Positions 18,088 through 28,215 of a stretch of DNA of 64,000 nucleotides are shown here, piece after piece. The position numbers and the translations under genes are program-made. Location: positions 1-64,000 of the forward strand of contig JAOAFV010000044.1 of NCBI GenBank assembly GCA_026416095.1, given 5' to 3'. Each line of letters opens with the position of its first letter. Position 1 is the first letter of the stretch. A model generated the notes under the pieces. That model was given only the letters and a program-made list of their open reading frames with translations, searched no databases and had not been told where the DNA came from. Source of the DNA: Bacteroidales bacterium (GTDB lineage: Bacteria; Bacteroidota; Bacteroidia; Bacteroidales; GWA2-32-17).

Positions 18088-18654
18088 ATGTGCGACGAGA
18101 GAGAGCTTATAGAAAAGCTTAAAAAGCAGGATTTTAAAGCTCAAAAACTTTTGTACAAAAAATACTGTTCAAAATTTCTCGGAATTTGTATGCGGTTTGC
18201 TAAAAACAAGCACGAAGCAGAAGATATATTGCAAGACAGTTTTATTAAAATATATAAAAAGATAAGTCAATTCAACTTTGAAGGATCGTTTGAAGGGTGG
18301 ATGAAAAGAATAATAATAAATACAGCAATTTCTTATTACAGAAAAAATCACAAATGGTATAATGTAGAAATAAACGATTCAATAATAAACGAAGAACAAA
18401 GTAATTTTTCTTTTAATATCGATGATTACGAATTAACAACTGAAGAAATACTTAAGGTAATACAAAGTTTATCGCCAGGATATCGCATTGTTTTTAACCT
18501 ATATGCAATTGAAGGATATTCTCATAAAGAAATAGCCGAAATGTTAAATATTAATATATCTACATCTAAATCGCAGTATTCAAGGGCAAAGAAAATTTTG
18601 CAAATACGTTTGCAACAAATTATACAAAAAAAAGCGTCATTAAGGCAAGTATGA
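18088..18654 (+). CDS. RNA polymerase ECF sigma factor
   Basis: The 188-residue protein has region 2 motifs AQKLLYKKYCSKFLGICMRF, HEAEDILQDSFIKIYKKI and FEGSFEGWMKRIIINTAI, followed by region 4 LSPGYRIVFNLYAIEGYSHK, EIAEMLNINISTSKSQYSRA. The GSFEGWMKRI and LSPGYR phrases are typical of the large Bacteroidota ECF group. It is the first gene of a three-gene unit; its stop overlaps the start of the next gene (ATGA). It presumably recruits RNA polymerase to envelope-related promoters under control of the protein encoded next. Confidence 0.92.
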   Translation: MCDERELIEKLKKQDFKAQKLLYKKYCSKFLGICMRFAKNKHEAEDILQDSFIKIYKKISQFNFEGSFEGWMKRIIINTAISYYRKNHKWYNVEINDSIINEEQSNFSFNIDDYELTTEEILKVIQSLSPGYRIVFNLYAIEGYSHKEIAEMLNINISTSKSQYSRAKKILQIRLQQIIQKKASLRQV

Positions 18655-19964
18655 ATAACTTCGAAGATAACATACGCAATCTGTTCGATGATTACAACGA
18701 AACTCCAAGCAAAAAAGTATGGAATAATATTCAAGAATATTTATTTGTAGAAAAAATTAAAAATAATGTTAAGGAAATAAGTTTAAACCCTTCGAAATAC
18801 GTATGGTATAAAATTGCATTGAAGTTGCAATTTATAAATTTTTTTAGTTTTTCTTTAAACAGAATAAATTTTTATACAGTTTCTTTTGTTTTATTGTTGT
18901 CATTCTTTATACACAAGCAATTAAGTGTAAATGAAGCAAAAATATTGTTCCCGAAAGCTAAGAGGCACGAGGATAAAGCAATTTCACTACTTTATAATTT
19001 CAGAGATAAAAATATTAATGACAACAAACAAAATAATGAAACAAAAGATACTATAAATTTAACATCTTTTAAAACTTTTGCTGTCGAATCGCACAACGAA
19101 GATTTTATGTTTACTGAAGATTGTTTTGCCACTCTATATCCAAAAAATATAGCATCAATACAAAACATAAAAATAAAAGAATATGATATAAATTATAACA
19201 ACATAAATGCTATACCTTTGAGATCACATTTAAATTTTATAACAGGCATAGGAATAAATTTTTTTCGACTTTTAAATAAAACTAATGACGATGCAAACTT
19301 ATATGTTTTAAACAATATAATTCCATCGTTATTTTTTGTGGGCATTGAAAAGCAATACTATAATTTTTCACTTCAAACGGGGCTATATTTTGGTAAGCAT
19401 TTACAAATTTTAAGTTTTTATAATAAAATTAATAAAACCGAAATAAATACCGTTTATCATATTATTCCTTACGATGTTTATACATACAATAGTTATCAAG
19501 TTTTAAATATTGATAGTTTAATAGCTAATGGCGATACAGTTTGGATTACACTAATCGATTCAACTTACCTATATACAACATACGATACAACAGTTACTAT
19601 TAACTATACCGAAAAACAACATTATAATTACACATCCAACAGGTTTAATATAACAAATATAAAAATTCCATTTATTTCGGAATATTTTATTCCGTTTGGA
19701 ATATTTTCAGTGGGCATTAAAGGAGGAATTTCGATTTCATATTTTTCGCTTAAAAACATTTCCTATAATAAATTTCAAAAAAATGTTATGCTTAGTATTA
19801 TTACAGGTTTCGGTATTTCATGTCTTTTAAATAATAAAATAAACCTTTATTCAGCAATAAATTATGAAAATAATTTATTATGCAAAAGTTACAATGAAAG
19901 ATATTTTGAATTTAATAAAAACAGTTTTACCTTTGTTATGGGTTTAAAATATAGAATAAAGTGA
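18651..19964 (+). CDS. Membrane protein with anti-sigma-like N-terminus and barrel-like C-terminus
   Basis: The N-terminus (MNNFEDNIRNLFDDYNETPS, then KKVWNNIQEYL) matches the cytoplasmic start commonly encoded after Bacteroidota ECF genes (phrase P-x-x-x-VW-x-x-I). One membrane segment lies at about residues 73-90 (FYTVSFVLLLSFFI). The C-terminal half from about residue 180 is strand-rich (HLNFITGIGINFFRLL, FSLQTGLYFGKHLQIL, FSVGIKGGISISYFSL) and ends FVMGLKYRIK, like an outer-membrane barrel. By position it should regulate the sigma factor, and its length could let it span the periplasm. It overlaps both neighbours by 4 bases. Confidence 0.6.
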   Translation: MNNFEDNIRNLFDDYNETPSKKVWNNIQEYLFVEKIKNNVKEISLNPSKYVWYKIALKLQFINFFSFSLNRINFYTVSFVLLLSFFIHKQLSVNEAKILFPKAKRHEDKAISLLYNFRDKNINDNKQNNETKDTINLTSFKTFAVESHNEDFMFTEDCFATLYPKNIASIQNIKIKEYDINYNNINAIPLRSHLNFITGIGINFFRLLNKTNDDANLYVLNNIIPSLFFVGIEKQYYNFSLQTGLYFGKHLQILSFYNKINKTEINTVYHIIPYDVYTYNSYQVLNIDSLIANGDTVWITLIDSTYLYTTYDTTVTINYTEKQHYNYTSNRFNITNIKIPFISEYFIPFGIFSVGIKGGISISYFSLKNISYNKFQKNVMLSIITGFGISCLLNNKINLYSAINYENNLLCKSYNERYFEFNKNSFTFVMGLKYRIK

Positions 19965-21232
19965 AGTTTATTATACCTATAATTTTAATTTTATTCAACT
20001 TATTTTATATTTATTCTCAAAGTGAAAAATGTAGTATTACGTATTCAGCTAATTTATACGGTAATTTTTTAATATCTTTTAGTGCTCAAAGTGAAAATAG
20101 TAATAATATAATAAGATACTTATGGGACTTTGGCGACGGTACAAGTTCTTCTCTTCAATCACCTTACCATCTTTACTTAAAAAGCGATACTTATTATGTT
20201 TGTTTAACTGTTACTTATAGCGATGGTTGTATTGCTACAAGCTGCGATTCTATTTTCATTACCGATGCTATTTCGTTAAGTAGAACTGGCAATAAAATTC
20301 ACGGTCATATATATGTTGGAAATAATTTATTACCTGAGGGAGCTGTAATTTTAATTTCTATAGTAAATGATAAATACAAAGCAATTGCAGCTACTAAAAT
20401 AGTTAATGGACATTATTTTTTTAATAATATACCTTTAGGTAAATACTTTTTGTATGCAATACCACGTTTCAATGTTACCTGCAACTATTTTCCACATTAT
20501 TTGCCAACATATTCAGGAAATGTAACTTACTGGGCAAATGCAAGCAACATAACTTTTAACGATACTAATGTTTCTGTTATATGTAATATTCAGTTATATG
20601 CCGACTATAGCTTTTATGCTGGAAACGATTCAATTTATGGTTATGTTTACGTTGAAGATACTCTTAATTTTGAGTATAATGTATATTTTAATCTGTTTGG
20701 AGATAAGGTAAATATAGATTATTATGAATTACACAAAGCACCACACCAAGTTATTTTATTGTACGATAAATACAATAAATTATTAAATTTTGCACTTACT
20801 GATTTAAATGGTTATTTTACTTTAAAAAATCTACCTTCCGATATCTTTAAAGTAAAATTAGAAAGGCATGGAATAAATTCGGCCGTGTTTACTTCTAATA
20901 CAACTTCGCAAAATTTCGTTAAATTTGTTATACAAAAAGATACGATCACTATCAACGTAAAAAGCAATTTTTATAAAGAGCATGACGCTATACTCATTTT
21001 ACAAAATCCTGTTGAGAATTATTTAACTTTAAAAGTTAACTCTTCAAGCAATTTCATTTTTTTGCATATATATAACTCATCGGGCATAATTGTTTATTCA
21101 GAAAAAATTACTATTGAAAAGAATTCCAATGAAATAATATTTGTCCCCTTAGCATTATTAAAAAAAGGTGTTTATTTCTTGAAAGTTAGTGATTTAAATT
21201 CGCATTATATAAAGCCTTTCATAAAAAATTAA
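19961..21232 (+). CDS. PKD-domain protein with T9SS type A sorting domain
   Basis: The 423-residue protein has a signal peptide (IIPIILILFNLFYIYSQS), a PKD domain at about residues 25-100 (YLWDFGDGTSSSLQSPYHLY, then YVCLTVTYSDGC), and two carboxypeptidase-regulatory-like beta-sandwich regions (GHIYVGNNLLPEGAVILIS; LLYDKYNKLLNFALTDLNGY). The last 75 residues (ENYLTLKV, LHIYNSSGIIVYS, LKKGVYFLKV) are a type A T9SS sorting domain. It should be exported across the outer membrane and anchored or released. It starts with GTG inside the stop of the upstream gene (GTGA). As last gene of the ECF unit it may be that sigma factor's output. Confidence 0.8.
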   Translation: MKFIIPIILILFNLFYIYSQSEKCSITYSANLYGNFLISFSAQSENSNNIIRYLWDFGDGTSSSLQSPYHLYLKSDTYYVCLTVTYSDGCIATSCDSIFITDAISLSRTGNKIHGHIYVGNNLLPEGAVILISIVNDKYKAIAATKIVNGHYFFNNIPLGKYFLYAIPRFNVTCNYFPHYLPTYSGNVTYWANASNITFNDTNVSVICNIQLYADYSFYAGNDSIYGYVYVEDTLNFEYNVYFNLFGDKVNIDYYELHKAPHQVILLYDKYNKLLNFALTDLNGYFTLKNLPSDIFKVKLERHGINSAVFTSNTTSQNFVKFVIQKDTITINVKSNFYKEHDAILILQNPVENYLTLKVNSSSNFIFLHIYNSSGIIVYSEKITIEKNSNEIIFVPLALLKKGVYFLKVSDLNSHYIKPFIKN

Positions 21233-21264
21233 TAATTATCTTTTTTTACGATAAAAATAATGTG

Positions 21265-21272
21265 TAAATTTG
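21265..21272 (+). promoter_or_regulatory. Putative -7 promoter element (TAAATTTG) before atpD
   Basis: TAAATTTG matches TAnnTTTG and lies 26 bases before the atpD start. A T-rich run about 19 bases upstream could stand in for the -33 element. Confidence 0.5.
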
Positions 21273-21289
21273 TATTTAACATTTACTAA

Positions 21290-23055
<1,766 letters not shown>

Positions 23056-23066
23056 AATTTTTTGTT

Positions 23067-23795
23067 ATGAATATAATAATAACTTTAAGTGGGCTTTTTG
23101 CATTATTGCTTAATTTAAAAGGACAGGAAATAATAACATTTCCTTCGAAAGATAGTTTAATTATAACAGCTACTTTATATGAAGAGGATCCTTCGTATCC
23201 TTACATTGTTTTATTTCATCAGGCAGGTTTTAGCCGTGGAGAATATAAAGAAACTGCTCCAAAGTTTACAAACCTCGGGTATAATTGTTTGGCTGTAGAT
23301 TTGCGTTCAGGCGAACATGTGAATTCTGTTTATAATGAAACAGCCAAAAGAGCAAAAGATAAAAAATTACCAACAGAGTATTTAGATGCAAAACAAGATA
23401 TTGAAGCTGCAATCGATTTTGCATATAAAAAATCGAAAAAACCAGTTGTTGTAGTTGGTAGTTCATATTCTGCATCGTTGTCTTTGATTGTTGCAAAGAA
23501 TAATCCAAAAGTGAAAGCAGTTGTTGCTTTTTCGCCAGGTGAATATTTTGGAAAGGCCTTAAATGTTCAAAATTCTTTAAAGAATTTCGACAAACCAGTT
23601 TTTGCAGCATGCTCACAGCGTGAATATTCTTATGTTGTAACTTTGTTATCTAATGTTCCAGAAAATTTGAAAACAATCTTTAAACCGGCAGAACATCAAG
23701 GAGAACATGGTTCAAAATGCTTATGGGCGTCTAATCCATCAAGTAAAGAGTATTGGCTAGCTATATTAATGTTTTTTAATAAAATTAAGCAATAA
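23067..23795 (+). CDS. Exported alpha/beta hydrolase
   Basis: The 242-residue protein has an N-terminal signal segment (IIITLSGLFALLLNLKGQ) and an alpha/beta-hydrolase fold: YIVLFHQAGFSRGEYKETAP (oxyanion region), NCLAVDLRSGEH, then the nucleophile elbow GSSYSAS (G-x-S-x-S variant) at about residue 133, and a late His in PAEHQGEHG. It resembles dienelactone-hydrolase-type or serine-esterase proteins. The substrate is unknown. It lies 12 bases after atpC and 12 bases before ssb, so it may be read in the same transcript. In many relatives mutY occupies the place just before ssb; here it does not. Confidence 0.75.
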   Translation: MNIIITLSGLFALLLNLKGQEIITFPSKDSLIITATLYEEDPSYPYIVLFHQAGFSRGEYKETAPKFTNLGYNCLAVDLRSGEHVNSVYNETAKRAKDKKLPTEYLDAKQDIEAAIDFAYKKSKKPVVVVGSSYSASLSLIVAKNNPKVKAVVAFSPGEYFGKALNVQNSLKNFDKPVFAACSQREYSYVVTLLSNVPENLKTIFKPAEHQGEHGSKCLWASNPSSKEYWLAILMFFNKIKQ

Positions 23796-23807
23796 ATCTA
23801 AAAAATT

Positions 23808-24311
23808 ATGTCGGTAAACAAAGTTATACTCTTAGGAAATGTAGGCAGAGATCCTATAATAAGGTATACTGCCGATAATGTACCTGTGGCAAGTTTTTCG
23901 TTGGCCACAAATGAATATTACAAAGATAATTCTGGTAATTTACAAAGAATTACTGAGTGGCATACTATTGTTGCTTGGCGAAATTTGGCAGAATTAGCAG
24001 AAAAACATATTAGAAAGGGAAGTCAAATATATGTTGAAGGTAGATTAAGAACAAGAACTTATACAGACGTAAATCAGGTACAAAAAGTAGTTGTTGAAGT
24101 TATTGCAGATAACATACAATTATTAGGCAAGAAAGAAGATGTGGGCGAAACAAATAATAATAACATTAACTCGCAATCAACAAACGTAGAAACAATAAAT
24201 GCTTCTGAAACTAAAAACTCTACAATGGAAAATACTGAGAATGTAACAGAACTTAAGAATATCAATAGCGTTATAAATAGCGGAATTGAATCTGACGATT
24301 TACCTTTTTAA
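23808..24311 (+). CDS. ssb: Single-stranded DNA-binding protein
   Basis: The 167-residue protein has the SSB OB-fold (NKVILLGNVGRDPIIRYT, VASFSLATNE, WHTIVAWRNLAELAEKHI, GSQIYVEGRLRTRTY) in residues 1-110. A flexible Asn/Thr/Glu-rich linker follows, ending in the acidic tip SDDLPF that recruits repair and replication partners. It coats single-stranded DNA during replication and recombination. It lies directly before gldE and gldD, a conserved order in Bacteroidota. Confidence 0.97.
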   Translation: MSVNKVILLGNVGRDPIIRYTADNVPVASFSLATNEYYKDNSGNLQRITEWHTIVAWRNLAELAEKHIRKGSQIYVEGRLRTRTYTDVNQVQKVVVEVIADNIQLLGKKEDVGETNNNNINSQSTNVETINASETKNSTMENTENVTELKNINSVINSGIESDDLPF

Positions 24312-24326
24312 TTTTTTATAGTAGTA

Positions 24327-25601
24327 GTGACTGTTCAATTCCACAATAATTGGTTAATTTTAGGTATAGTTATTCTTTTAGTTTCATTATTTATGAGTTT
24401 TTTATATTCGGCAAGTGAAGTTGCCCTTTTTTCGTTAAAAAAATCTTATTTTACCTTAACTAAAAAGAAAAAAACTAACTTAGAAAATAAAATATACAAA
24501 GTTATTTCAGAACCCGATTCATTACTAGCAACAATATTAATAGGAAATAACTTTGTTAATTTATGCTTTATTATTTTGTTTGTGTATATTACAAATTCTA
24601 TTGTTAAAAATATTAGTGGCTTAACTTTATTTATTCTGCAAACAATTGTGGCCTCGTTTATAATTTTGCTTTTTGGAGAAATTATACCAAAAGCAATTGC
24701 TACTGTTTATTCATTTAAAATGTCTTGCTTTACTATCAATTTTATTTTATTTTCTAAATTTCTTTTTAAACCATTAGTGAGTTTATTAAAAAAGTTTAAT
24801 ATTTATCTAAGTAAAAATTTTATTTCAACTGAACAAGTTGAATTAGAAGACCTGTTGCAATACATCGAAGAAATAAATGATACGGGGTTTGAAGAAAAAA
24901 GATTGTTAAAAGGTATAATTAACGTTATTAAAATCAGGGTTAAAAATATTTGTGTCCCACGAATAGATGTAAAAACAATCGATATCAACGATAGCTTTAA
25001 AACTGTTACTAACAAAATTAAAGAACATGGATATAGTAGAATGCCTGTAATTAATAAAACAATTGATAATATTGTTGGTGTATTATACATTAAAGATTTC
25101 ATAGAACATTATAATAAAGACAACTTTAAATGGCAGAGTTTAATAAGAAAACCCTATTTTGTACCTGAAACTATGTATATTCTCGATTTACTAGAAAAGT
25201 TTCAGCAAGAAAAAATACACTTGGCAATAGTAGTTAATGAATATGGTGGAGTAACTGGAATAATTACTCTCGAAGATATAATTGAAGAAATTATAGGAAA
25301 CATTGACGATGAATTCGATGAGGAACAAAATAAAATAGTAAAAATTAACGAAAACACTTACGAAGTAGAAGGTAAACTATTAATAAACGATTTTTTGAAC
25401 TATGTGAATCTAAGTAATCTAAAATTAAGTGAAATGAATGTCGATACCATTGCAGGTTTAATTCTTGAGCATTGTAAAGTAATACCGGAACCCGGACATA
25501 AAATTAAAATTGAAAATTTTGAATTTACTATTTTACAAGCCGATCAACGCAAAATTAAAAAAGTAAAAATAAAAATACTCAACGCAGATGAAAATAATTA
25601 A
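24327..25601 (+). CDS. gldE: Gliding motility-associated protein GldE (CBS-domain membrane protein)
   Basis: The 424-residue protein has an N-terminal DUF21/CNNM-type membrane domain with about three to four segments (LILGIVILLVSLFMSFLYSA, FVNLCFIILFVYIT, FILQTIVASFIILLFGEIIP). The motif SASEVALFSL and the GEIIPKAIAT phrase are typical. Two CBS domains follow at about 210-330 (RIDVKTIDI, YGGVTGIITLEDIIEEIIG) and a CorC/HlyC domain closes the protein. GldE is needed with GldD for gliding in Flavobacterium. The start is GTG. It overlaps gldD by 14 bases, and synteny ssb-gldE-gldD supports the assignment. Confidence 0.9.
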   Translation: MTVQFHNNWLILGIVILLVSLFMSFLYSASEVALFSLKKSYFTLTKKKKTNLENKIYKVISEPDSLLATILIGNNFVNLCFIILFVYITNSIVKNISGLTLFILQTIVASFIILLFGEIIPKAIATVYSFKMSCFTINFILFSKFLFKPLVSLLKKFNIYLSKNFISTEQVELEDLLQYIEEINDTGFEEKRLLKGIINVIKIRVKNICVPRIDVKTIDINDSFKTVTNKIKEHGYSRMPVINKTIDNIVGVLYIKDFIEHYNKDNFKWQSLIRKPYFVPETMYILDLLEKFQQEKIHLAIVVNEYGGVTGIITLEDIIEEIIGNIDDEFDEEQNKIVKINENTYEVEGKLLINDFLNYVNLSNLKLSEMNVDTIAGLILEHCKVIPEPGHKIKIENFEFTILQADQRKIKKVKIKILNADENN

Positions 25602-26154
25602 AGTCACTATTTTTTTTTGTTTATTTTTTTCCTGTTCAAACCCAATACCAAAACCATCGGAGTATTTTAGAATAGATTTCCCTGAAAAAAAATATTTAAA
25701 GTTCAGCAATAAAAACTGCAATTTTGAATTTGAATATCCTTATTATTCAAAAGTTATAAATGATAGTTCAGATAGTATCAAAAATCCTTGTTGGAAAAAT
25801 ATTATTTTTCCTTATTTTAATGCCACAATATATTTAACTTACTATCAAATAACAAACAATTTTGTTAAATTATCAGAAGAGAGCCGTACACTTGCTTATA
25901 AGCATAACATTAAAGCCGATGCAATTCGAGAGATTTTATATTCAGATACACTTAATAAAATATATGGCATAGTTTACGAAATTAAGGGGAATGCTGCATC
26001 GCCTGTTCAGTTTTTTATGACAGATAGCGTTAGACATTTTCTAAGAGGTTCGCTTTATTTTAATACAAAGCCAAATAAAGACAGTTTAGCACCAGTCATT
26101 GAATTTATAAGTGTCGATATAAAGCACCTAATAGAAACACTACGATGGAAATAA
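25588..26154 (+). CDS. gldD: Gliding motility lipoprotein GldD
   Basis: The 188-residue protein has a lipoprotein leader (IIKVTIFFCLFFSC, lipobox FFSC with Cys16). The mature protein begins PIPKPSEYFRIDFPEKKY, the hallmark of GldD, followed by FEFEYPYYSKV, WKNIIFPYFNATIYLTYYQI and SPVQFFMTDS. It is an inner- or outer-membrane-anchored lipoprotein required for T9SS function and gliding in model Bacteroidota, where it acts with GldE. It overlaps gldE upstream and the phosphopantetheinyl transferase gene downstream by 10 bases. Confidence 0.93.
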   Translation: MKIIKVTIFFCLFFSCSNPIPKPSEYFRIDFPEKKYLKFSNKNCNFEFEYPYYSKVINDSSDSIKNPCWKNIIFPYFNATIYLTYYQITNNFVKLSEESRTLAYKHNIKADAIREILYSDTLNKIYGIVYEIKGNAASPVQFFMTDSVRHFLRGSLYFNTKPNKDSLAPVIEFISVDIKHLIETLRWK

Positions 26155-26753
26155 TTCACCAAAACGACATAATAATCGTTTTTTCTGAAATAATTCAAGA
26201 TGAAAAATTATTGTCCGATTACATTAAAGCAGACGAACTTATTAAAAAACTTAACAACATAAAAAATGTAAAACGACGTCTTGAAATTTTAAATTCTCAT
26301 TATTTAATATATAAAATATTAGGGAATTACTTTATATATACTTACGATGACCAAAATAAACCTTTCATACCTGGTGTAGGTAAAATAAGTATTACTCATA
26401 CCGATAATTACATTTCTTTAATTTTTGGATTCGATAAACGTGTAGGTATTGACATGGAAGAAAATGATAGAGATTTTTCAAAAGCTGCTCAAAAGTTTTT
26501 ACATCCTTACGAAAAAACATGGGCATTAATTAATGACCATTACAAAGCAATATGGTGTGCTAAAGAAAGTTGTTATAAAATGATAGATAAACCAAAATTT
26601 AGTTTTAGTAAGTATTACATTACAAAAAAGATCGACTTTAATAAAGATAATAATATTTATGTAGAAATAATCGAACCTAAAAATCAAATAGTTAGTTTAT
26701 GCTTTTTTAAAAACCATAAATTCTTTTTAACTTGGTGCGTAGATGAAATATGA
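26145..26753 (+). CDS. 4'-phosphopantetheinyl transferase superfamily protein
   Basis: The 202-residue protein has the transferase motifs ISITHTDNY, GIDMEENDRD (Mg-binding acidic residues) and WCAKESCYKM at about residue 143. It should transfer 4'-phosphopantetheine from CoA to a carrier-protein Ser, activating acyl carrier protein or a biosynthetic carrier. A position after gldD and before a GGGP synthase gene is seen in other Bacteroidota. It overlaps gldD by 10 bases and lies 6 bases before the next gene, so co-expression is likely. Confidence 0.87.
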   Translation: MEIIHQNDIIIVFSEIIQDEKLLSDYIKADELIKKLNNIKNVKRRLEILNSHYLIYKILGNYFIYTYDDQNKPFIPGVGKISITHTDNYISLIFGFDKRVGIDMEENDRDFSKAAQKFLHPYEKTWALINDHYKAIWCAKESCYKMIDKPKFSFSKYYITKKIDFNKDNNIYVEIIEPKNQIVSLCFFKNHKFFLTWCVDEI

Positions 26754-26759
26754 TGTATA

Positions 26760-27434
26760 ATGTTTTATGATATTTTAAAAAACAAAGCATCTTTAGCAAT
26801 TCTTATAGATCCTGATAAGTTCAATAAAAAGTTAATTGTAAGAAATTTAGAAATTATAAAAAATTTAAACTTTTCAGTAATTCTTGTAGGTGGGAGTTTA
26901 ATTTATAACGATGTAGATGAAGCTGTAAAATTTATAAAATCGAAAACTAACTTGCCAATATTTTTATTTCCAGGAAGTTTTTTTCAAATATCTAAATTTG
27001 CCGATGGAATTTTATTTACTTCTTTAATTTCTGGCCGTAATCCGGAATTTATTATATCTCAACAAGTTCAAGCAGCTCCTATAATAAAAAGACTGAAACT
27101 CGAAGTAATAAGCACAGCCTATATTTTAATTGATGGTGATAAAACATCGAGCGTTGAATACATTAGCAATACAAAACCAATACCTGCCGATAAAACTGAT
27201 ATTATTCTTGCTACTTGCTATGCAGCAGAAATCATTGGCTTCAAGGCTTTGTATCTGGAGGCTGGAAGTGGAGCTAAAATTCCTATACCTATTGATGTAA
27301 TCAAATTAATTAAAAAAAATGTTGACATGCCTTTAATTGTAGGTGGTGGTATAAAAACAATAAACCAAGCAAACAATTATCTTGAGAACGGAGCAAATCT
27401 TGTAGTATTGGGTACTATGTTTGAAAACCCTTAA
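26760..27434 (+). CDS. Geranylgeranylglyceryl / heptaprenylglyceryl phosphate synthase family protein
   Basis: The 224-residue protein is a TIM-barrel prenyltransferase of the PcrB/GGGPS family: LAILIDPDKF, VGGSLIYNDVDE, LPIFLFPGSFFQIS, YLEAGSGAKIPIP, LIVGGGIKTINQA and LGTMFE mark the glycerol-1-phosphate and prenyl-diphosphate sites. Members join a polyprenyl chain to sn-glycerol-1-phosphate in an ether bond, the first committed step of archaeal lipids. Bacteroidota carry a bacterial clade whose lipid product is not well settled. Its 3' end overlaps the convergent lgt gene by 20 bases. Confidence 0.92.
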   Translation: MFYDILKNKASLAILIDPDKFNKKLIVRNLEIIKNLNFSVILVGGSLIYNDVDEAVKFIKSKTNLPIFLFPGSFFQISKFADGILFTSLISGRNPEFIISQQVQAAPIIKRLKLEVISTAYILIDGDKTSSVEYISNTKPIPADKTDIILATCYAAEIIGFKALYLEAGSGAKIPIPIDVIKLIKKNVDMPLIVGGGIKTINQANNYLENGANLVVLGTMFENP

Positions 27435-28212
27435 TTTTTCTACTTCTGTAAAACAAATATATGCCGGCTAAAACAAATGGAATACTTAAGAGTTGTCCCA
27501 TATTAATTATCATATAATTTTCGAAATCGACCTGTATATCCTTTAAAAATTCTATGAAAAACCGAAATCCGAAACAACCAATAAGAAAAATTGAAAATAT
27601 ATAATATGGCTTATTCTGTGCATTTTTTCTAAAATATAGATAGTAAAGAAAAAAGAATAATAATAAATAAAAAACCGATTCATAAATTTGTGTAGGATGG
27701 CGAGGTAATTTTTGAGCGTCGGACAATTCAAACACAAAAGCCCATGGCACATTTGTTGGTTTGCCGTAAATTTCAGAATTCATTAAATTCCCTAACCTTA
27801 TTAATGACCCTCCAAGGGCAACAGGAATAACAATTCTATCAAGAATCCAGTAAAAAGGCTTTTTTTCCTTGCGCGAAAATAACCATAAAGCAACTAATAT
27901 TCCAATTGCACCTCCATGACTTGCTAATCCCCCCTGTCTAATATTCAAAATTTGCCATGGGTTTTCTAAATAATAGCCAGGTTCATAAAACAAACAATGC
28001 CCTAATCGGGCACCAATAATAGTTCCAAGTAACATGTATATACTTAAACGATCTAAAATGTTTACATTTATGTTTTCTTTTTTTACTATTTTTTTTAGAA
28101 TAAAATAACCAAATAAAAAACCCAAAGCAAATAAAACTCCATACCACCTTATCTCTAAATCAAAAATTGTAATAAACGTAGGATCGGGATGCCAAATAAT
28201 GTAAAGAAACAT
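27415..28212 (-). CDS. lgt: Prolipoprotein diacylglyceryl transferase
   Basis: The 265-residue membrane protein has about seven hydrophobic segments and the Lgt signatures: GGLASHGGAIG, RLGNLMNSEIYG (Lgt-specific R-x-GN-x-x-N-x-E-x-YG) and HPTQIYE. It moves diacylglycerol from phosphatidylglycerol to the lipobox Cys of prolipoproteins in the inner membrane, the first step in making the lipoproteins encoded here (gldD, TPR protein, metallopeptidase). It is transcribed with the metallopeptidase gene, which ends 3 bases upstream, and converges on the GGGP synthase gene. Confidence 0.96.
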   Translation of the reverse strand: MFLYIIWHPDPTFITIFDLEIRWYGVLFALGFLFGYFILKKIVKKENINVNILDRLSIYMLLGTIIGARLGHCLFYEPGYYLENPWQILNIRQGGLASHGGAIGILVALWLFSRKEKKPFYWILDRIVIPVALGGSLIRLGNLMNSEIYGKPTNVPWAFVFELSDAQKLPRHPTQIYESVFYLLLFFFLYYLYFRKNAQNKPYYIFSIFLIGCFGFRFFIEFLKDIQVDFENYMIINMGQLLSIPFVLAGIYLFYRSRKIKGFQT

Positions 28213-28215
28213 AAA

